In this document: piece after piece, positions 26,683 to 36,176 of the stretch | How positions within the stretch are numbered: the first letter of the stretch is position 1 | Layout of the letters: every line of letters begins with the position of its first letter | Source of the DNA: CALGKJ01 sp049322695 | GTDB lineage: Bacteria > Bacillota > Clostridia > Lutisporales > Lutisporaceae | Direction of reading: 5' to 3' | NCBI GenBank assembly: GCA_049322695.1 | Contig: JBMORW010000031.1 | Coordinates: 1-64,000, forward strand | Length of the DNA: 64,000 nucleotides | Made by a program: the position numbers and the translations under genes | The notes under the pieces: model-generated | Seen by the model: the letters and a program-made list of their open reading frames with translations, nothing else | Database searches by the model: none | Told to the model about the DNA's origin: nothing

Positions 26683-28125
26683 TTAAGTACCTGTTTTAAT
26701 ACTCTCCATACATTGTCCGATAACTGATATCCCTTCTGCTATCCTTTCCGGACTTGCCGCAGCAAAGCTTAAACGCATATATGCTCTGCCTTCGCTGCCG
26801 CTGAGAAACGCAGTTCCGGGTGTGAATATTACATTTTTTTCTTTGCAGGCTTCAAGCAATGCTACTGAATCAATGTTATCCGGCAGCCTTATCCAAAGAT
26901 TTAGTCCTCCGTTTGGCTGCATAAAGCTTGCACCTCTGAGAAATTTGCGTGAAGCCCTTACTGCCTCATAATACCTGATACTGTACTCCTTCTTCATATA
27001 TATCAGATGCTTATTCCATATACCACTCCTGAAATATATATCCAACACTCTCTGCATAAAGCCGGAGGTTGATATATCAGTCATATACTTGGCATTGGCT
27101 ACTTTATCCTTTATTTGCTCAGGGATCATTAAATAAGCCACTCGCAAGCCAGGCATGAATATCTTTGAAAAACTCTTAATATATATTACATTGTTATATT
27201 TATCATAGCTTTTTAATGGCAGCGAACCTTTTTCTATATAGCTCAGCTCACTGAGATAGTCATCCTCAAGCACCATTACTCCATACTTTTTACATAGAAG
27301 CAGCAGGTGTTTTTTCTTTCTTTCAGAATAGCTGCAGCCTGTAGGGTTTTGGAAATTAGGCATAATGTATATGAACTTAGGCTTAATGAATTTGAGTCTT
27401 TTCTCCAGCTCAACCATGTCCAGTCCATCATTCAGAAGCGGTATCTCAATGATCTTAGCACCCCTTGATCTGAATACTGCAATAGCTCCCATATAGGTTG
27501 GACTTTCTACAAATACATAATCACCGCTTGACAGCAGTACCCTTGAAATAATATCTATTCCCTGCTGTGCTCCCGAAATTATGTTAATATCATCTGCAGT
27601 TGCTGCAATGCCCTTTTTACCTATATAATCGCATATGGACTCTCGAAGAGGCATATACCCATGACTATCCTGATACGTAAAGGCTAAGCCCCCGTCTCTT
27701 TCAAGTACCTCATTTACAGCTTTTCTGAAATCAACAATCGGAAAAAGCTGCGGATCAGGAGACGCAGAGGCAAAATCAACTACATTTTTGGCAGATAAGC
27801 TCTGTAAGCTGTAATCAGCATCATCCACCAGAGATTCTTCCTTCACTTCCGTTATCAGCCCTTCCTTTATGGGCAGTACATAGGTGCCGCTTCCGCCCCT
27901 CTTATATACAAGCCTGTTCTCTTCCAACAGCCTGTATGCATTGATGACGGTAACAGTATTTACCTCCAGCTCTAAGGCAAGCCTTCTTATAGTAGGAAGC
28001 CTCATATCAGGTTTTAGTATTCCTGTCTCTATATCGTTTTTCAACTTCTCATATATCTGAATATACATAGGCCTGTCTGAATCCTTATCCAGAGTAATTA
28101 CCACCGGTCTACCCTTATCAATCAC
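26683..28125 (-). CDS. MocR-family GntR regulator with aminotransferase domain
   Basis: About 480 residues. An N-terminal GntR winged helix (YIQIYEKLKNDIETGILKPD, LPTIRRLALELEVNTVTVI) is joined to a fold-type I aminotransferase domain with GAQQGIDIISR, PNFQNPTGCSYSERKK, the DDY motif and the PLP lysine in YIKSFSKIFMPGLRVAY. MocR proteins use PLP and an amino compound as effector to regulate vitamin B6, GABA or amino-acid genes. GTG 28125 is preferred because GGAGGG abuts the ATG at 28131; a longer frame reaches 28293 but runs through the operator palindrome. No obvious PLP synthesis target adjoins. Confidence 0.88.
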   Translation of the reverse strand: MIDKGRPVVITLDKDSDRPMYIQIYEKLKNDIETGILKPDMRLPTIRRLALELEVNTVTVINAYRLLEENRLVYKRGGSGTYVLPIKEGLITEVKEESLVDDADYSLQSLSAKNVVDFASASPDPQLFPIVDFRKAVNEVLERDGGLAFTYQDSHGYMPLRESICDYIGKKGIAATADDINIISGAQQGIDIISRVLLSSGDYVFVESPTYMGAIAVFRSRGAKIIEIPLLNDGLDMVELEKRLKFIKPKFIYIMPNFQNPTGCSYSERKKKHLLLLCKKYGVMVLEDDYLSELSYIEKGSLPLKSYDKYNNVIYIKSFSKIFMPGLRVAYLMIPEQIKDKVANAKYMTDISTSGFMQRVLDIYFRSGIWNKHLIYMKKEYSIRYYEAVRASRKFLRGASFMQPNGGLNLWIRLPDNIDSVALLEACKEKNVIFTPGTAFLSGSEGRAYMRLSFAAASPERIAEGISVIGQCMESIKTGT

Positions 28126-28142
28126 AAGCATCCCTCCATAAA

Positions 28143-28160
28143 TGTATCGATACAATTGTA
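28143..28160 (-). promoter_or_regulatory. Overlapping palindromes, candidate MocR autoregulatory operator
   Basis: TGTATCGATACA (28143-28154) is a perfect palindrome and shares TACA with a second perfect palindrome TACAATTGTA (28151-28160). Together they give GTAC/GTAT half-sites just upstream of the regulator start, where GntR/MocR operators are usual. Confidence 0.5.
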
Positions 28161-28306
28161 CCAAAAAAGTGCTGTTAATTAAATAGTAAAACTCTGTAAT
28201 TTTTCCTGTATTTGCCGATAATATATATATAGTGTTTTTTACAGGCACTATCTTGAAGGTTAAAGGATTAGCCTTCAAAATAATATTGCACACGGAGGTG
28301 TAACAT

Positions 28307-29359
28307 ATGAAAATTTCAGCTTCTGAAATTACAATGACATCGCAGCACAGCTATGTCGAGGAACACATCAAGTCAGAAAAGCTTCATTTTTGGACAGGTC
28401 AGTCTCCTCCCAAGCCGGCAGAGCAGGATAAGGATATAGGTGTACTGCTGGAAATCTCTCAGGAATCCCGCTATTTACTAGCCGAAAGCACAATGGGTAC
28501 GGAAAGCATCAGCAGCGAAGAAGATCCGCTGGATAAGCTTACTGATAAGGAAAGGCTTAAGGTCATGCTTATAGAGGAATTCTTCAGGCACTTTCTGCGT
28601 AAAAAAGTGAAAATACGGTTGATAGACATGGATAGGCTTAGAACAATGCATAAGGATACCGACACCACGACAGTACTATCTGCAAAGCCATTAGGCTGGG
28701 GACTTTCCTATGACTATCACGAATCCCATTATGAAAATGAAAAGGTATCCTTTTCGGCTAAGGGTGTAGTAAAAACGCAGGATGGAAGAGAAATCAGGCT
28801 TAATGTAGATATCAAGGCAAGCAGGGAATTCCTTTCACAAAGTAGTCTGAGTATCAGAGCAGGCGATGCAGTTCTTAAAGATCCTCTTGTTATTAACTAC
28901 AACAGTACTTCATTTAATATTACAGACAAGAAGTTCAGCTTTGACATTGACAGTGACGGCACCTTGGATCAAATATCCTTTGCTGGAGATGGAAGCGGTT
29001 TTTTGAGCCTGGACGTCAATAATGACGGCATAATCAACAATGGAAGTGAACTGTTCGGAACCTCAAGCGGTGACGGCTTTGCAGACCTGGCTGAATACGA
29101 TACGGATTCCAATGGCTGGATTGATGAAAATGATCCTGTATTTGAAAGGCTCCGCATATGGTCCAAGGATTCGGAGGGAAAGGATTACCTTTTTGCCCTG
29201 GGTGAAAAGGGCATAGGAGCAGTCTATCTGGGAAACACTTCAACGGAATTTTCTCTTAAAAACGGAGATATAACAAACGGTGTTGCACGTAAGACAGGAA
29301 TCTTCCTAAGAGAAAACGGAAGCGCAGGAACCATTCAGCACATAGATATCGCAATATAA
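28307..29359 (+). CDS. Calcium-motif (dockerin/FrpC-like) protein of unknown function
   Basis: A 350-residue protein with no signal peptide. The N-terminal half is not recognised. The C-terminal half has EF-hand-like Asp-rich loops: DIDSDGTLDQI, DVNNDGIINNGSELFG and DTDSNGWIDENDPVFERLRIW. These resemble segments in RTX/FrpC-like secreted proteins, so calcium binding is likely. GGAGGTG precedes the ATG. It is divergent from the MocR gene, sharing a 180-bp intergenic region. Export by a non-classical route or a cytoplasmic role cannot be told apart. Confidence 0.65.
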   Translation: MKISASEITMTSQHSYVEEHIKSEKLHFWTGQSPPKPAEQDKDIGVLLEISQESRYLLAESTMGTESISSEEDPLDKLTDKERLKVMLIEEFFRHFLRKKVKIRLIDMDRLRTMHKDTDTTTVLSAKPLGWGLSYDYHESHYENEKVSFSAKGVVKTQDGREIRLNVDIKASREFLSQSSLSIRAGDAVLKDPLVINYNSTSFNITDKKFSFDIDSDGTLDQISFAGDGSGFLSLDVNNDGIINNGSELFGTSSGDGFADLAEYDTDSNGWIDENDPVFERLRIWSKDSEGKDYLFALGEKGIGAVYLGNTSTEFSLKNGDITNGVARKTGIFLRENGSAGTIQHIDIAI

Positions 29360-29362
29360 CCA

Positions 29363-29395
29363 AGAGGTAGGTTTGCACCTACCTCTTTATCTTTT
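29363..29395. terminator. Bidirectional terminator between convergent genes
   Basis: AGAGGTAGGT (29363-29372) pairs perfectly with ACCTACCTCT (29377-29386) with a 4-base loop and T-rich tail. The stop codon of the minus-strand lipoprotein gene (29379) lies inside the stem. Confidence 0.9.
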
Positions 29396-30371
29396 CAACC
29401 AGTTGTATGTCTGTACCGTTGGTTTTCATTTTGAAGAGCCTGCCGCCTGAAGTCTGCTTTATGTAATAAACCCAATCAGCAGCTGTATTTATAAACTGGG
29501 AAGCATCAAAGTTCAATACCTTACCTTTGCTGCCGTCCTTCATTACTCTGCTTATTCTTCCGTCGTTATAGCTGCTGCAGTAGTATATCCAATCACCATG
29601 GACATTTATATAGCTGGCACCCTCTTCTGTCAGCCTTGTATTTTGAGTTCCATCAGTTTTGACCTTATACAACCTGTTATTATCAGATTCATTGCAATAA
29701 TATATCCAGTCTTCCTGAACATTAATAAAAGTAGCTATATTGTCAAGCAGCTTGATTTCCTCACTGCCATCTGTCTTCAGCTTGTAAAGTGTCATATTAT
29801 CATTTCCGTTGCAGTAATAAATCCAATCATCCACTACACACACATATGAGGCAAAGCTGTCATTAAGCTTAACCTTTTCTGATCCGTCAGTCTTTATTTT
29901 GTAGATTGTTCTGTTGTCACTTTCATTGCTGAAGTATATCCAATCTCCCACCACGTTAATAAAGGTAGATTTTTCAGCGTCAAGCAATGTTCTTTCCGTA
30001 CCGTCTGTCTTAATTTTATATAGGTTCTTTACAGGTTTTCCATCTATATCATTTGCTATGCTGCTATAATAAATCCATTCACCGATAACATTTATGAACA
30101 TAGACCTTTCGTCATTTACCTTTATGAAATCATCACTGCCCACCTTAGCCTTATATATGGAAACATTATCAGAACCATTACAAAAATAAACCCACTCGTC
30201 CTGAATTGCCGCTATACCTCCGTTTGTTATATTCCCTGTGCTGTTTCCTCTTTCATTTACAGCAGGCAGATCGCTGTAATCCTCGCCATTATCTATTTTT
30301 TCAGGCTTGCATCCGGATAAGCCGGCAGCTATCAACGCAAATACAAGCATTATAACAAGTATCTTCTTCAT
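29379..30371 (-). CDS. Lipoprotein with WIYY (DUF5050-type) beta-propeller-like repeats
   Basis: A 330-residue exported lipoprotein: signal peptide with lipobox LSGC (cysteine near residue 21), then about seven repeats of roughly 42 residues with the pattern DWIYYCNxSDNxxLYKxKTDG. Such repeats are found in DUF5050 proteins and are predicted to form a beta-propeller exposed on the cell surface. No enzymatic motif is present. The repeats differ enough to be old rather than recent copies. ATG has AGGAG upstream. A ligand or partner cannot be inferred. Confidence 0.8.
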   Translation of the reverse strand: MKKILVIMLVFALIAAGLSGCKPEKIDNGEDYSDLPAVNERGNSTGNITNGGIAAIQDEWVYFCNGSDNVSIYKAKVGSDDFIKVNDERSMFINVIGEWIYYSSIANDIDGKPVKNLYKIKTDGTERTLLDAEKSTFINVVGDWIYFSNESDNRTIYKIKTDGSEKVKLNDSFASYVCVVDDWIYYCNGNDNMTLYKLKTDGSEEIKLLDNIATFINVQEDWIYYCNESDNNRLYKVKTDGTQNTRLTEEGASYINVHGDWIYYCSSYNDGRISRVMKDGSKGKVLNFDASQFINTAADWVYYIKQTSGGRLFKMKTNGTDIQLVEKIKR

Positions 30372-30615
30372 AATATTTCCCTAACTCCTTATACAATATA
30401 ATTATATGTATATATTATAGCACCGAAAAGCTTCATAAAATATATATCGGCATAACTGCCGGCTTTTTTTATACTTAGCCGCAAAACTGGTTGTTTGTTG
30501 CATAAATATATATAATTTCATTATTGCTATATATTTTATTTAAATTCTTATATAATAAATATAGTATATTTTGGGGCATACTACCAATATGATTTTTAGA
30601 GAGGTGACATACTTG

Positions 30616-31266
30616 ATGAATTTCAGCAGGCTTCCAAATCATATAGGTTTTATACCCGATGGCAATAGACGTTGGGCAGCTTCAAAAGGAATGCAGAAGC
30701 AGGATGGATATTTTCATGGCATTAAGCCAGGATTTGAGCTCTATAAGATTTGTCTGGAGCTTGGAATAAAGGAGTTGACTTTCTACGGCTTTACTCAGGA
30801 TAATACCAAACGGCCCAGCGTTCAAACAGAAGCCTTTAGAAGGGCTTGTGTCGATGCGGTGCTTGAGCTTAGCAATAGAGATGCAGATCTGTTGGTTGTA
30901 GGTAATACTGAATCTCCTTTGTTTCCTGAAGAACTGCTTCCCTATACAAAACGAGTAAAATTTGGGAAGGGACTCATGAAAATAAACTTTTTGGTAAATT
31001 ACGGCTGGAATTGGGATATAAATAACAGCATAAATCAAAAGCAGGATATGGTGCATTTTACAGATGCCATTGCTTCCAGGGATATTTCAAGAATTGATTT
31101 GATAGTCCGATGGGGCGGCAGAAGAAGATTAAGCGGTTTTTTACCCATACAGTCTGTATATGCAGATTTCTATATTATTGATGATATGTGGCCTGATTTC
31201 AAGCCCGAACACCTGTACAGTGCATTGGAATGGTATCAGGTGCAGGATGTTACCCTAGGGGGATGA
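30616..31266 (+). CDS. Divergent cis-prenyltransferase (undecaprenyl diphosphate synthase family)
   Basis: A 216-residue protein with the family signature HIGFIPDGNRRWA near its start (the catalytic Asp is present), the ELTFYGFTQDNTKRP segment and a C-terminal RWGGRRRLSGFLPIQSVYADFY that aligns with the usual R-SGE-RLSNFLLWQ-Y-E block. The substitutions and short length set it apart from housekeeping UppS, so it may make a different isoprenoid chain length. ATG 30616 follows GAGGTG, with a TTG just before. It sits 16 bases upstream of cca. Confidence 0.82.
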   Translation: MNFSRLPNHIGFIPDGNRRWAASKGMQKQDGYFHGIKPGFELYKICLELGIKELTFYGFTQDNTKRPSVQTEAFRRACVDAVLELSNRDADLLVVGNTESPLFPEELLPYTKRVKFGKGLMKINFLVNYGWNWDINNSINQKQDMVHFTDAIASRDISRIDLIVRWGGRRRLSGFLPIQSVYADFYIIDDMWPDFKPEHLYSALEWYQVQDVTLGG

Positions 31267-31282
31267 TTGGGGGAGCTGTTTT

Positions 31283-32620
31283 ATGAGAATTGTACTGCCG
31301 GAGGCTGTAGAACAAATTATATCTGCTTTGGAGAGTAGAGGATATCAGGCATATGCTGTAGGGGGCTGCGTAAGGGACAGCATTATGGGGAGAGCTCCAA
31401 GTGATTGGGATATTGCTACAGCAGCAAAACCTGCTGAGGTTAAAGAGTTATTTAGTAATACTGTGGATACAGGCCTTAAGCATGGTACAGTAACAGTAAT
31501 AATTGACAGCATCGGCTATGAGGTTACTACATTCCGGTTTGATGGAGAATACATTGACAGCCGTCATCCAAATACCGTTGTGTATACCGAATCTCTGACA
31601 AATGACTTATCCAGACGCGATTTCACTATAAATGCCATTGCCTATAACTACAATAGTGGCATGGTAGATCCTTTTGACGGGCTGTCAGATATAGGTAAAA
31701 AGCTTATTAGAGCAGTAGGAGATCCGCAAGTGAGATTCTCCGAGGATGCTCTGCGCATGCTGAGAGCAGTCAGATTTTCGGCACAGCTGGACTTTGACAT
31801 TGATGAAGCTGCCATTGAAGCGATAAAATATAATTATACAAACATAGGAAGAATCAGCTTCGAAAGAATCAGAGAGGAGCTGAACAAGCTATTATTGTCA
31901 GACAAGCCATCTAAAATCGATCTGTTGAAAGAAACCGGGCTTCTAAAAATTATATTGCCTGAACTTAATGCATGCTATAATACAGAACAAAGAAATCCCT
32001 ACCATATATACAATGTCGCTGAGCATATTATTTCATCCGTATCCCACATAGATAAGAATCTGCTTCTGCGCTGGGTCATGCTGCTGCACGACATAGGCAA
32101 GCCTCTGGTTAAAACAACAGATTCCAGAGGTATTCACCGCTTTAGCAATCATGAGAAAGTAAGCGCGGTATTGGCCGAAAATATATTGAAACGCCTTAGA
32201 TTTGACACTGCCTTTATTGAAGATGCAGTTAAACTGATACAATTCCACAGCTTTCAGCTTGAACCTGATATAAAATCTGTCCGCAAAGCTATGTCAAAGC
32301 TTGGAGAACAGCTTTTTTTGCAGCTGATTAAGGTAAAGAGAGCAGATATGCTGGCTCATGAACCTTACCTCTCCTATGACAGGCTCAATCTGCTTGACTA
32401 TATTAACATACTATACAAGCAAATTATAAGTGAAGGACAATGCTTTAACCTTAAAAGCCTTGCCGTAAACGGAAAAGATCTTCTTAATGCAGGCTTCAAG
32501 GAGGAAAAAAGAATAGGAAACATACTGGACAGCCTTCTTAATATTGTAATAGATGACCCATCAATGAACAATAAGGATGCTTTATTGAAGGAAGCAGAAA
32601 AGATTAAGTACAATGATTAA
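31283..32620 (+). CDS. cca: CCA tRNA nucleotidyltransferase with HD domain
   Basis: Adds or repairs the 3' CCA of tRNAs. The 445-residue class II enzyme has the catalytic GGCVRDSIMGRAPSDWDIAT (about 27-46, with the DxD metal site), the RRDFTINAIAYN motif, RMLRAVRFSAQLDF and a tRNA-binding region. An HD domain follows (HIYNVAEHI, WVMLLHDIGKP, HEKVSA), as in many Firmicute CCA enzymes. ATG has GGGGGAG upstream. Its end forms the left arm of a shared terminator. Confidence 0.95.
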   Translation: MRIVLPEAVEQIISALESRGYQAYAVGGCVRDSIMGRAPSDWDIATAAKPAEVKELFSNTVDTGLKHGTVTVIIDSIGYEVTTFRFDGEYIDSRHPNTVVYTESLTNDLSRRDFTINAIAYNYNSGMVDPFDGLSDIGKKLIRAVGDPQVRFSEDALRMLRAVRFSAQLDFDIDEAAIEAIKYNYTNIGRISFERIREELNKLLLSDKPSKIDLLKETGLLKIILPELNACYNTEQRNPYHIYNVAEHIISSVSHIDKNLLLRWVMLLHDIGKPLVKTTDSRGIHRFSNHEKVSAVLAENILKRLRFDTAFIEDAVKLIQFHSFQLEPDIKSVRKAMSKLGEQLFLQLIKVKRADMLAHEPYLSYDRLNLLDYINILYKQIISEGQCFNLKSLAVNGKDLLNAGFKEEKRIGNILDSLLNIVIDDPSMNNKDALLKEAEKIKYND

Positions 32621-32648
32621 GAGATTAATCATTGTACTTAATTTACAT
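32603..32648. terminator. Bidirectional terminator with a 17-bp stem
   Basis: The arm at 32603-32619 pairs perfectly with 32626-32642 around a 6-base loop. The cca stop codon lies at its first arm and the stop of the minus-strand gene (32638) in the second, so the hairpin closes both units. Confidence 0.85.
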
Positions 32649-33030
32649 TTTTTAGAAAGTCAATTGCCCTTGGGCTCAAATATGTAATATTATTCTGAGG
32701 AATAGTGAATTCCTTTTCTATAAAACGCTTCCCTTGCTCTTCATTTCTCAGCCAAACCATATAATATATGATAAAGTCCTCCTTAACTACGCTCAGTCTG
32801 TTAAAGACCATATCAGGCTTGGAGTTCAAAGCTTCAGAAACAACCGTTATTATTTCATTGACCATATAGGGTACTTTGCTTACGGATACTATAATTTCAT
32901 CTTTTGTCGCAGTTATGACGATGATGCAATTGTTTACATTATTCTTTATGGTAACGGCCCTTTTTTGTGCAAGTGCTTCGGTTAACGCATCCAAAACAAT
33001 ACTATGAAAATTTTCTTCCATCTCTTTCAC
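32638..33030 (-). CDS. Conserved hypothetical protein
   Basis: A 130-residue cytoplasmic protein I do not recognise. It begins with a helical stretch (SIVLDALTEALAQKRAV) followed by alternating beta strands (NNCIIVITATKDEIIVSVSKVPY) and ends with a short helix. No metal or catalytic motif is seen. The start is uncertain: GTG 33030, or the ATG three codons later. It lies 14 bases after ysxC and shares the lonA-ysxC transcript, ending at the terminator shared with cca. Confidence 0.65.
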   Translation of the reverse strand: MKEMEENFHSIVLDALTEALAQKRAVTIKNNVNNCIIVITATKDEIIVSVSKVPYMVNEIITVVSEALNSKPDMVFNRLSVVKEDFIIYYMVWLRNEEQGKRFIEKEFTIPQNNITYLSPRAIDFLKNVN

Positions 33031-33044
33031 TTCCCATCAACGAA

Positions 33045-33650
33045 TCACTCATCTGATTCATTTTCAAGAGTCAAACCCGCAGTCAGTATTTCCCACAGCT
33101 CATCTCTTCCCTGATGTGTCTCAGAAGAGTAAGGTATAAGAATATCCTTGCTATCCAACTCCAATGTATCCGCCACAAGCTTTAGCTGCTTATTTACCGC
33201 TGTCTTTCCTATCTTGTCCAGCTTTGTTGCAACCACAATTACTGATTCTCTGTAATATTTGATAAAGTCATACATCATTCTATCATCAGCAGTTGGCTTA
33301 TGTCTTATATCGACAAGTAAAACCACATTATACAGTGTTTCTCTAAATTTCAGGTATTCTTCTATCATTTTTCCCCATTTTGCCTTTTCAGCTTTGGATA
33401 CAGCTGCATATCCGTATCCAGGCAGGTCAACCAGCATAAGATTGTCATTTACAACAAAAAAATTTATGAGTCTGGTTTTCCCCGGGCTCGAGCTAACCTT
33501 TACAAGCTTTTTTCTGTTAAGCAATGAGTTAATCAAGGAGGATTTACCTACATTTGATCTGCCGGAAAAAGCTATTTCCGGCAGACTTGTATCTGGATAT
33601 TGGCTTTTGCTTGCTGCGCTTGTTAAAAAATCACATTTCCTTATTATCAT
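33045..33650 (-). CDS. ysxC: Ribosome biogenesis GTPase YsxC/EngB
   Basis: A 201-residue TRAFAC-class GTPase needed for assembly of the 50S subunit. G1 GRSNVGKSSLINSLL (about 31-45), G3 DLPGYG (about 74-79), G4 TKLD (about 141) and a G5-like SSET are all present. GTP binding and hydrolysis are expected. Its ATG overlaps the lonA stop by four bases (ATGA). The lonA-ysxC order is conserved across Firmicutes. Confidence 0.96.
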   Translation of the reverse strand: MIIRKCDFLTSAASKSQYPDTSLPEIAFSGRSNVGKSSLINSLLNRKKLVKVSSSPGKTRLINFFVVNDNLMLVDLPGYGYAAVSKAEKAKWGKMIEEYLKFRETLYNVVLLVDIRHKPTADDRMMYDFIKYYRESVIVVATKLDKIGKTAVNKQLKLVADTLELDSKDILIPYSSETHQGRDELWEILTAGLTLENESDE

Positions 33651-35980
33651 ACTTCACCTTTTACCAATGCATGCTCTAGAACTACATCCATATCTGATGC
33701 CAAAACAAATTCTATGGATTTCTTAACATTTGATGGAATTTCTTCCAGATCCTTTTCATTTTCTATAGGGAGAATAATTTTTTTGATGCCAGCTCTGTTT
33801 GCTGCAAGTACCTTTTCCTTGAGACCTCCAATAGGCAAGACCCTGCCTCTGAGAGTAACCTCTCCGGTCATGGCAACATGCTTATATACAGGTCTTCTGC
33901 TTAACGCAGAGACAAGTGCGGTAGTCATTGTTATTCCTGCAGACGGACCGTCCTTTGGAGTTGCTCCTTCGGGAACATGTATGTGTATATCCATGTTTTT
34001 TGAAAAATCAGGGTCTATTCCGAACTCCTCACACTTGGATCTGATATAGCTTAAACCTGCTCTTGCAGATTCCTTCATGACGTCCCCAAGGTGTCCCGTG
34101 AGCTCAAGCTTGCCGGTACCGGGCATTACTGATACTTCTATAAACAATGTATCTCCGCCTACAGAAGTCCATGCAAGACCGGTAACTACCCCTATTTCGT
34201 CCTTTTGGTTCGCTTTATCATATCTGAACCTCTGAATTCCAAGGAACTTCTTTAAATTATCAGGATTTATTCTGACACTTTTCTTATTATGCTCAACTAT
34301 TTGAGTTGCAGCCTTTCTAATTACATTTGCAATTTCTCTTTCAAGACTTCTGACACCTGATTCACGTGTGTAACCGTTAATAATTGCTCTTACTGTAGCT
34401 TCAGAAATAAGTACATTTTCATCTTTGAGGGAATGCTCCTTTATCTGCTTAGGTATAAGGTATTTCAATGCAATGTTTACTTTCTCCTCCTCTGTATATC
34501 CCGATATATATATGATCTCCATTCTGTCCAAAAGAGGAGCCGGTATTGTATCAGTTGAGTTTGCGGTAGTTACAAACATTACTCTGGATAAATCATAAGG
34601 AAGCTCCAGATAGTGATCCCTGAAATCCTTGTTCTGTTCTGCATCAAGCACCTCCAGCATCGCTGAAGCCGGATCTCCTCTAAAATCATGAGCCATCTTG
34701 TCTATTTCATCAAACAGAAATAATGGATTCTTGCTGCCTGCATGCTTCATTGAATATATTATCCTGCCCGGTATGGCACCAATATAGGTTCGCCTGTGTC
34801 CTCTGATTTCTGCTTCATCTCTGACTCCTCCTAAGGACATTCTTACAAACTTTCTTCCCATAGCCCTTGCTATGGACTTTGCAATCGAAGTTTTACCGAC
34901 TCCCGGAGGTCCTACGAGGCAGAGTATAGGTCCCTTCATATTCTGTGACAGCTGCCTTATTGCTAGGTATTCAAGTACTCTGTCCTTTACCTTTTTAAGC
35001 CCGAAATGATCCTCATCCAATACCTTTCTGGCATTCTTAATATCAAGATTATCTTCGGTTTCCGTATTCCAAGGCAGATCAAATATCCAATCCAGATATG
35101 TTCTTATTACGCCAACCTCAGGTGATCCCGGAGACAGCTTTGTCAGTCTATCCATCTCCTTTTCCACCTTATCGATTACCTCTTGAGGAAGCTCAAGCTT
35201 CTCCAGCTTTTCCCTATAAACATCTATCTCTTCCTGATGTCCTTCCTTTTCGCCAAGCTCCTTCTGTATTGCCTTAAGCTGTTCCCTAAGGTAATACTCC
35301 TTCTGGGATTTATCAATCTGCTTTCTGACTCTTGATGCAATTTTTCTTTCTATCTCCAATATTTCGAGTTCTCTTGTAAGCAGCTCGTATATTCTTTCTA
35401 GTCTTTCCTTTACATTAAAAAGACTAAGTATCTCCTGTTTTTCCTCTATCTTGATTACCAAGTTCGAAGCAATGACGTCTGCAAACCTTGAGGCATCCGT
35501 AATATCAGATACAGTAACAAGGGTTTCAGGCGCTATCTTCTGATTTGCCTTTACATACTCATCAAAAACACTCAATACACTTCTCTTTAGTGCTTCCAAT
35601 TCTATATCCAGTGCTTGTTCTTCCTCAATAAATTCATGTACTTCTGCTAGAAAATATGCATCATCTGACAGTATATCAATTGTTTCTGCCCTGGATATAC
35701 CTTCAACAAGTACTCTTATTGTATCACCGGGAAGCTTTAAAAGCTGCTTTATTTTAGATATTGTTCCTACCTCGTAGAAATCTTCTCTTGTGGGAAGATC
35801 TGTCTGAGCTTCCTTTTGAGTAACAAGAAAAATTAACTGGTCATTAATCATGGCCTCTTCCAATGCTCTGACTGACTTTTCTCTGCCTACATCAAAATGC
35901 AGTACCATATAAGGAAATATACTTAATCCTCTAAGGGGCAGTAAAGGTATCCTTCTGATTTTTTCTTTATTTTTTATCAT
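33647..35980 (-). CDS. lon: ATP-dependent protease La (LonA)
   Basis: A 777-residue cytoplasmic AAA+ serine protease that degrades misfolded and regulatory proteins. An N-terminal LON substrate domain (RRIPLLPLRGLSIFPYMVLH) and coiled-coil are followed by the AAA+ module with Walker A GPPGVGKTS (about 356) and Walker B LFLFDEIDK. The protease domain has the catalytic Ser in PKDGPSAGITM and Lys in GLKEKVLAANRAGIKKI. All key residues are present. ATG has GGGAG upstream. It lies 196 bases downstream of lonB with a promoter region between. Confidence 0.97.
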   Translation of the reverse strand: MIKNKEKIRRIPLLPLRGLSIFPYMVLHFDVGREKSVRALEEAMINDQLIFLVTQKEAQTDLPTREDFYEVGTISKIKQLLKLPGDTIRVLVEGISRAETIDILSDDAYFLAEVHEFIEEEQALDIELEALKRSVLSVFDEYVKANQKIAPETLVTVSDITDASRFADVIASNLVIKIEEKQEILSLFNVKERLERIYELLTRELEILEIERKIASRVRKQIDKSQKEYYLREQLKAIQKELGEKEGHQEEIDVYREKLEKLELPQEVIDKVEKEMDRLTKLSPGSPEVGVIRTYLDWIFDLPWNTETEDNLDIKNARKVLDEDHFGLKKVKDRVLEYLAIRQLSQNMKGPILCLVGPPGVGKTSIAKSIARAMGRKFVRMSLGGVRDEAEIRGHRRTYIGAIPGRIIYSMKHAGSKNPLFLFDEIDKMAHDFRGDPASAMLEVLDAEQNKDFRDHYLELPYDLSRVMFVTTANSTDTIPAPLLDRMEIIYISGYTEEEKVNIALKYLIPKQIKEHSLKDENVLISEATVRAIINGYTRESGVRSLEREIANVIRKAATQIVEHNKKSVRINPDNLKKFLGIQRFRYDKANQKDEIGVVTGLAWTSVGGDTLFIEVSVMPGTGKLELTGHLGDVMKESARAGLSYIRSKCEEFGIDPDFSKNMDIHIHVPEGATPKDGPSAGITMTTALVSALSRRPVYKHVAMTGEVTLRGRVLPIGGLKEKVLAANRAGIKKIILPIENEKDLEEIPSNVKKSIEFVLASDMDVVLEHALVKGEV

Positions 35981-36176
35981 ATCATCAACTCCCGTACAAC
36001 TTTATGTTATCAAATGATAATATTGTTATTTTGCATGCTTTAAAAACCGCATCTTTATCTGGAACAAATGGTCATTTTATTGGAGAACTACTTTTATATT
36101 TGAATATTTATATTATATCTTTACGATAAAATTTAATCAACCAGTTAGATATTTCTGAAAGTTTATACTGTATTTA

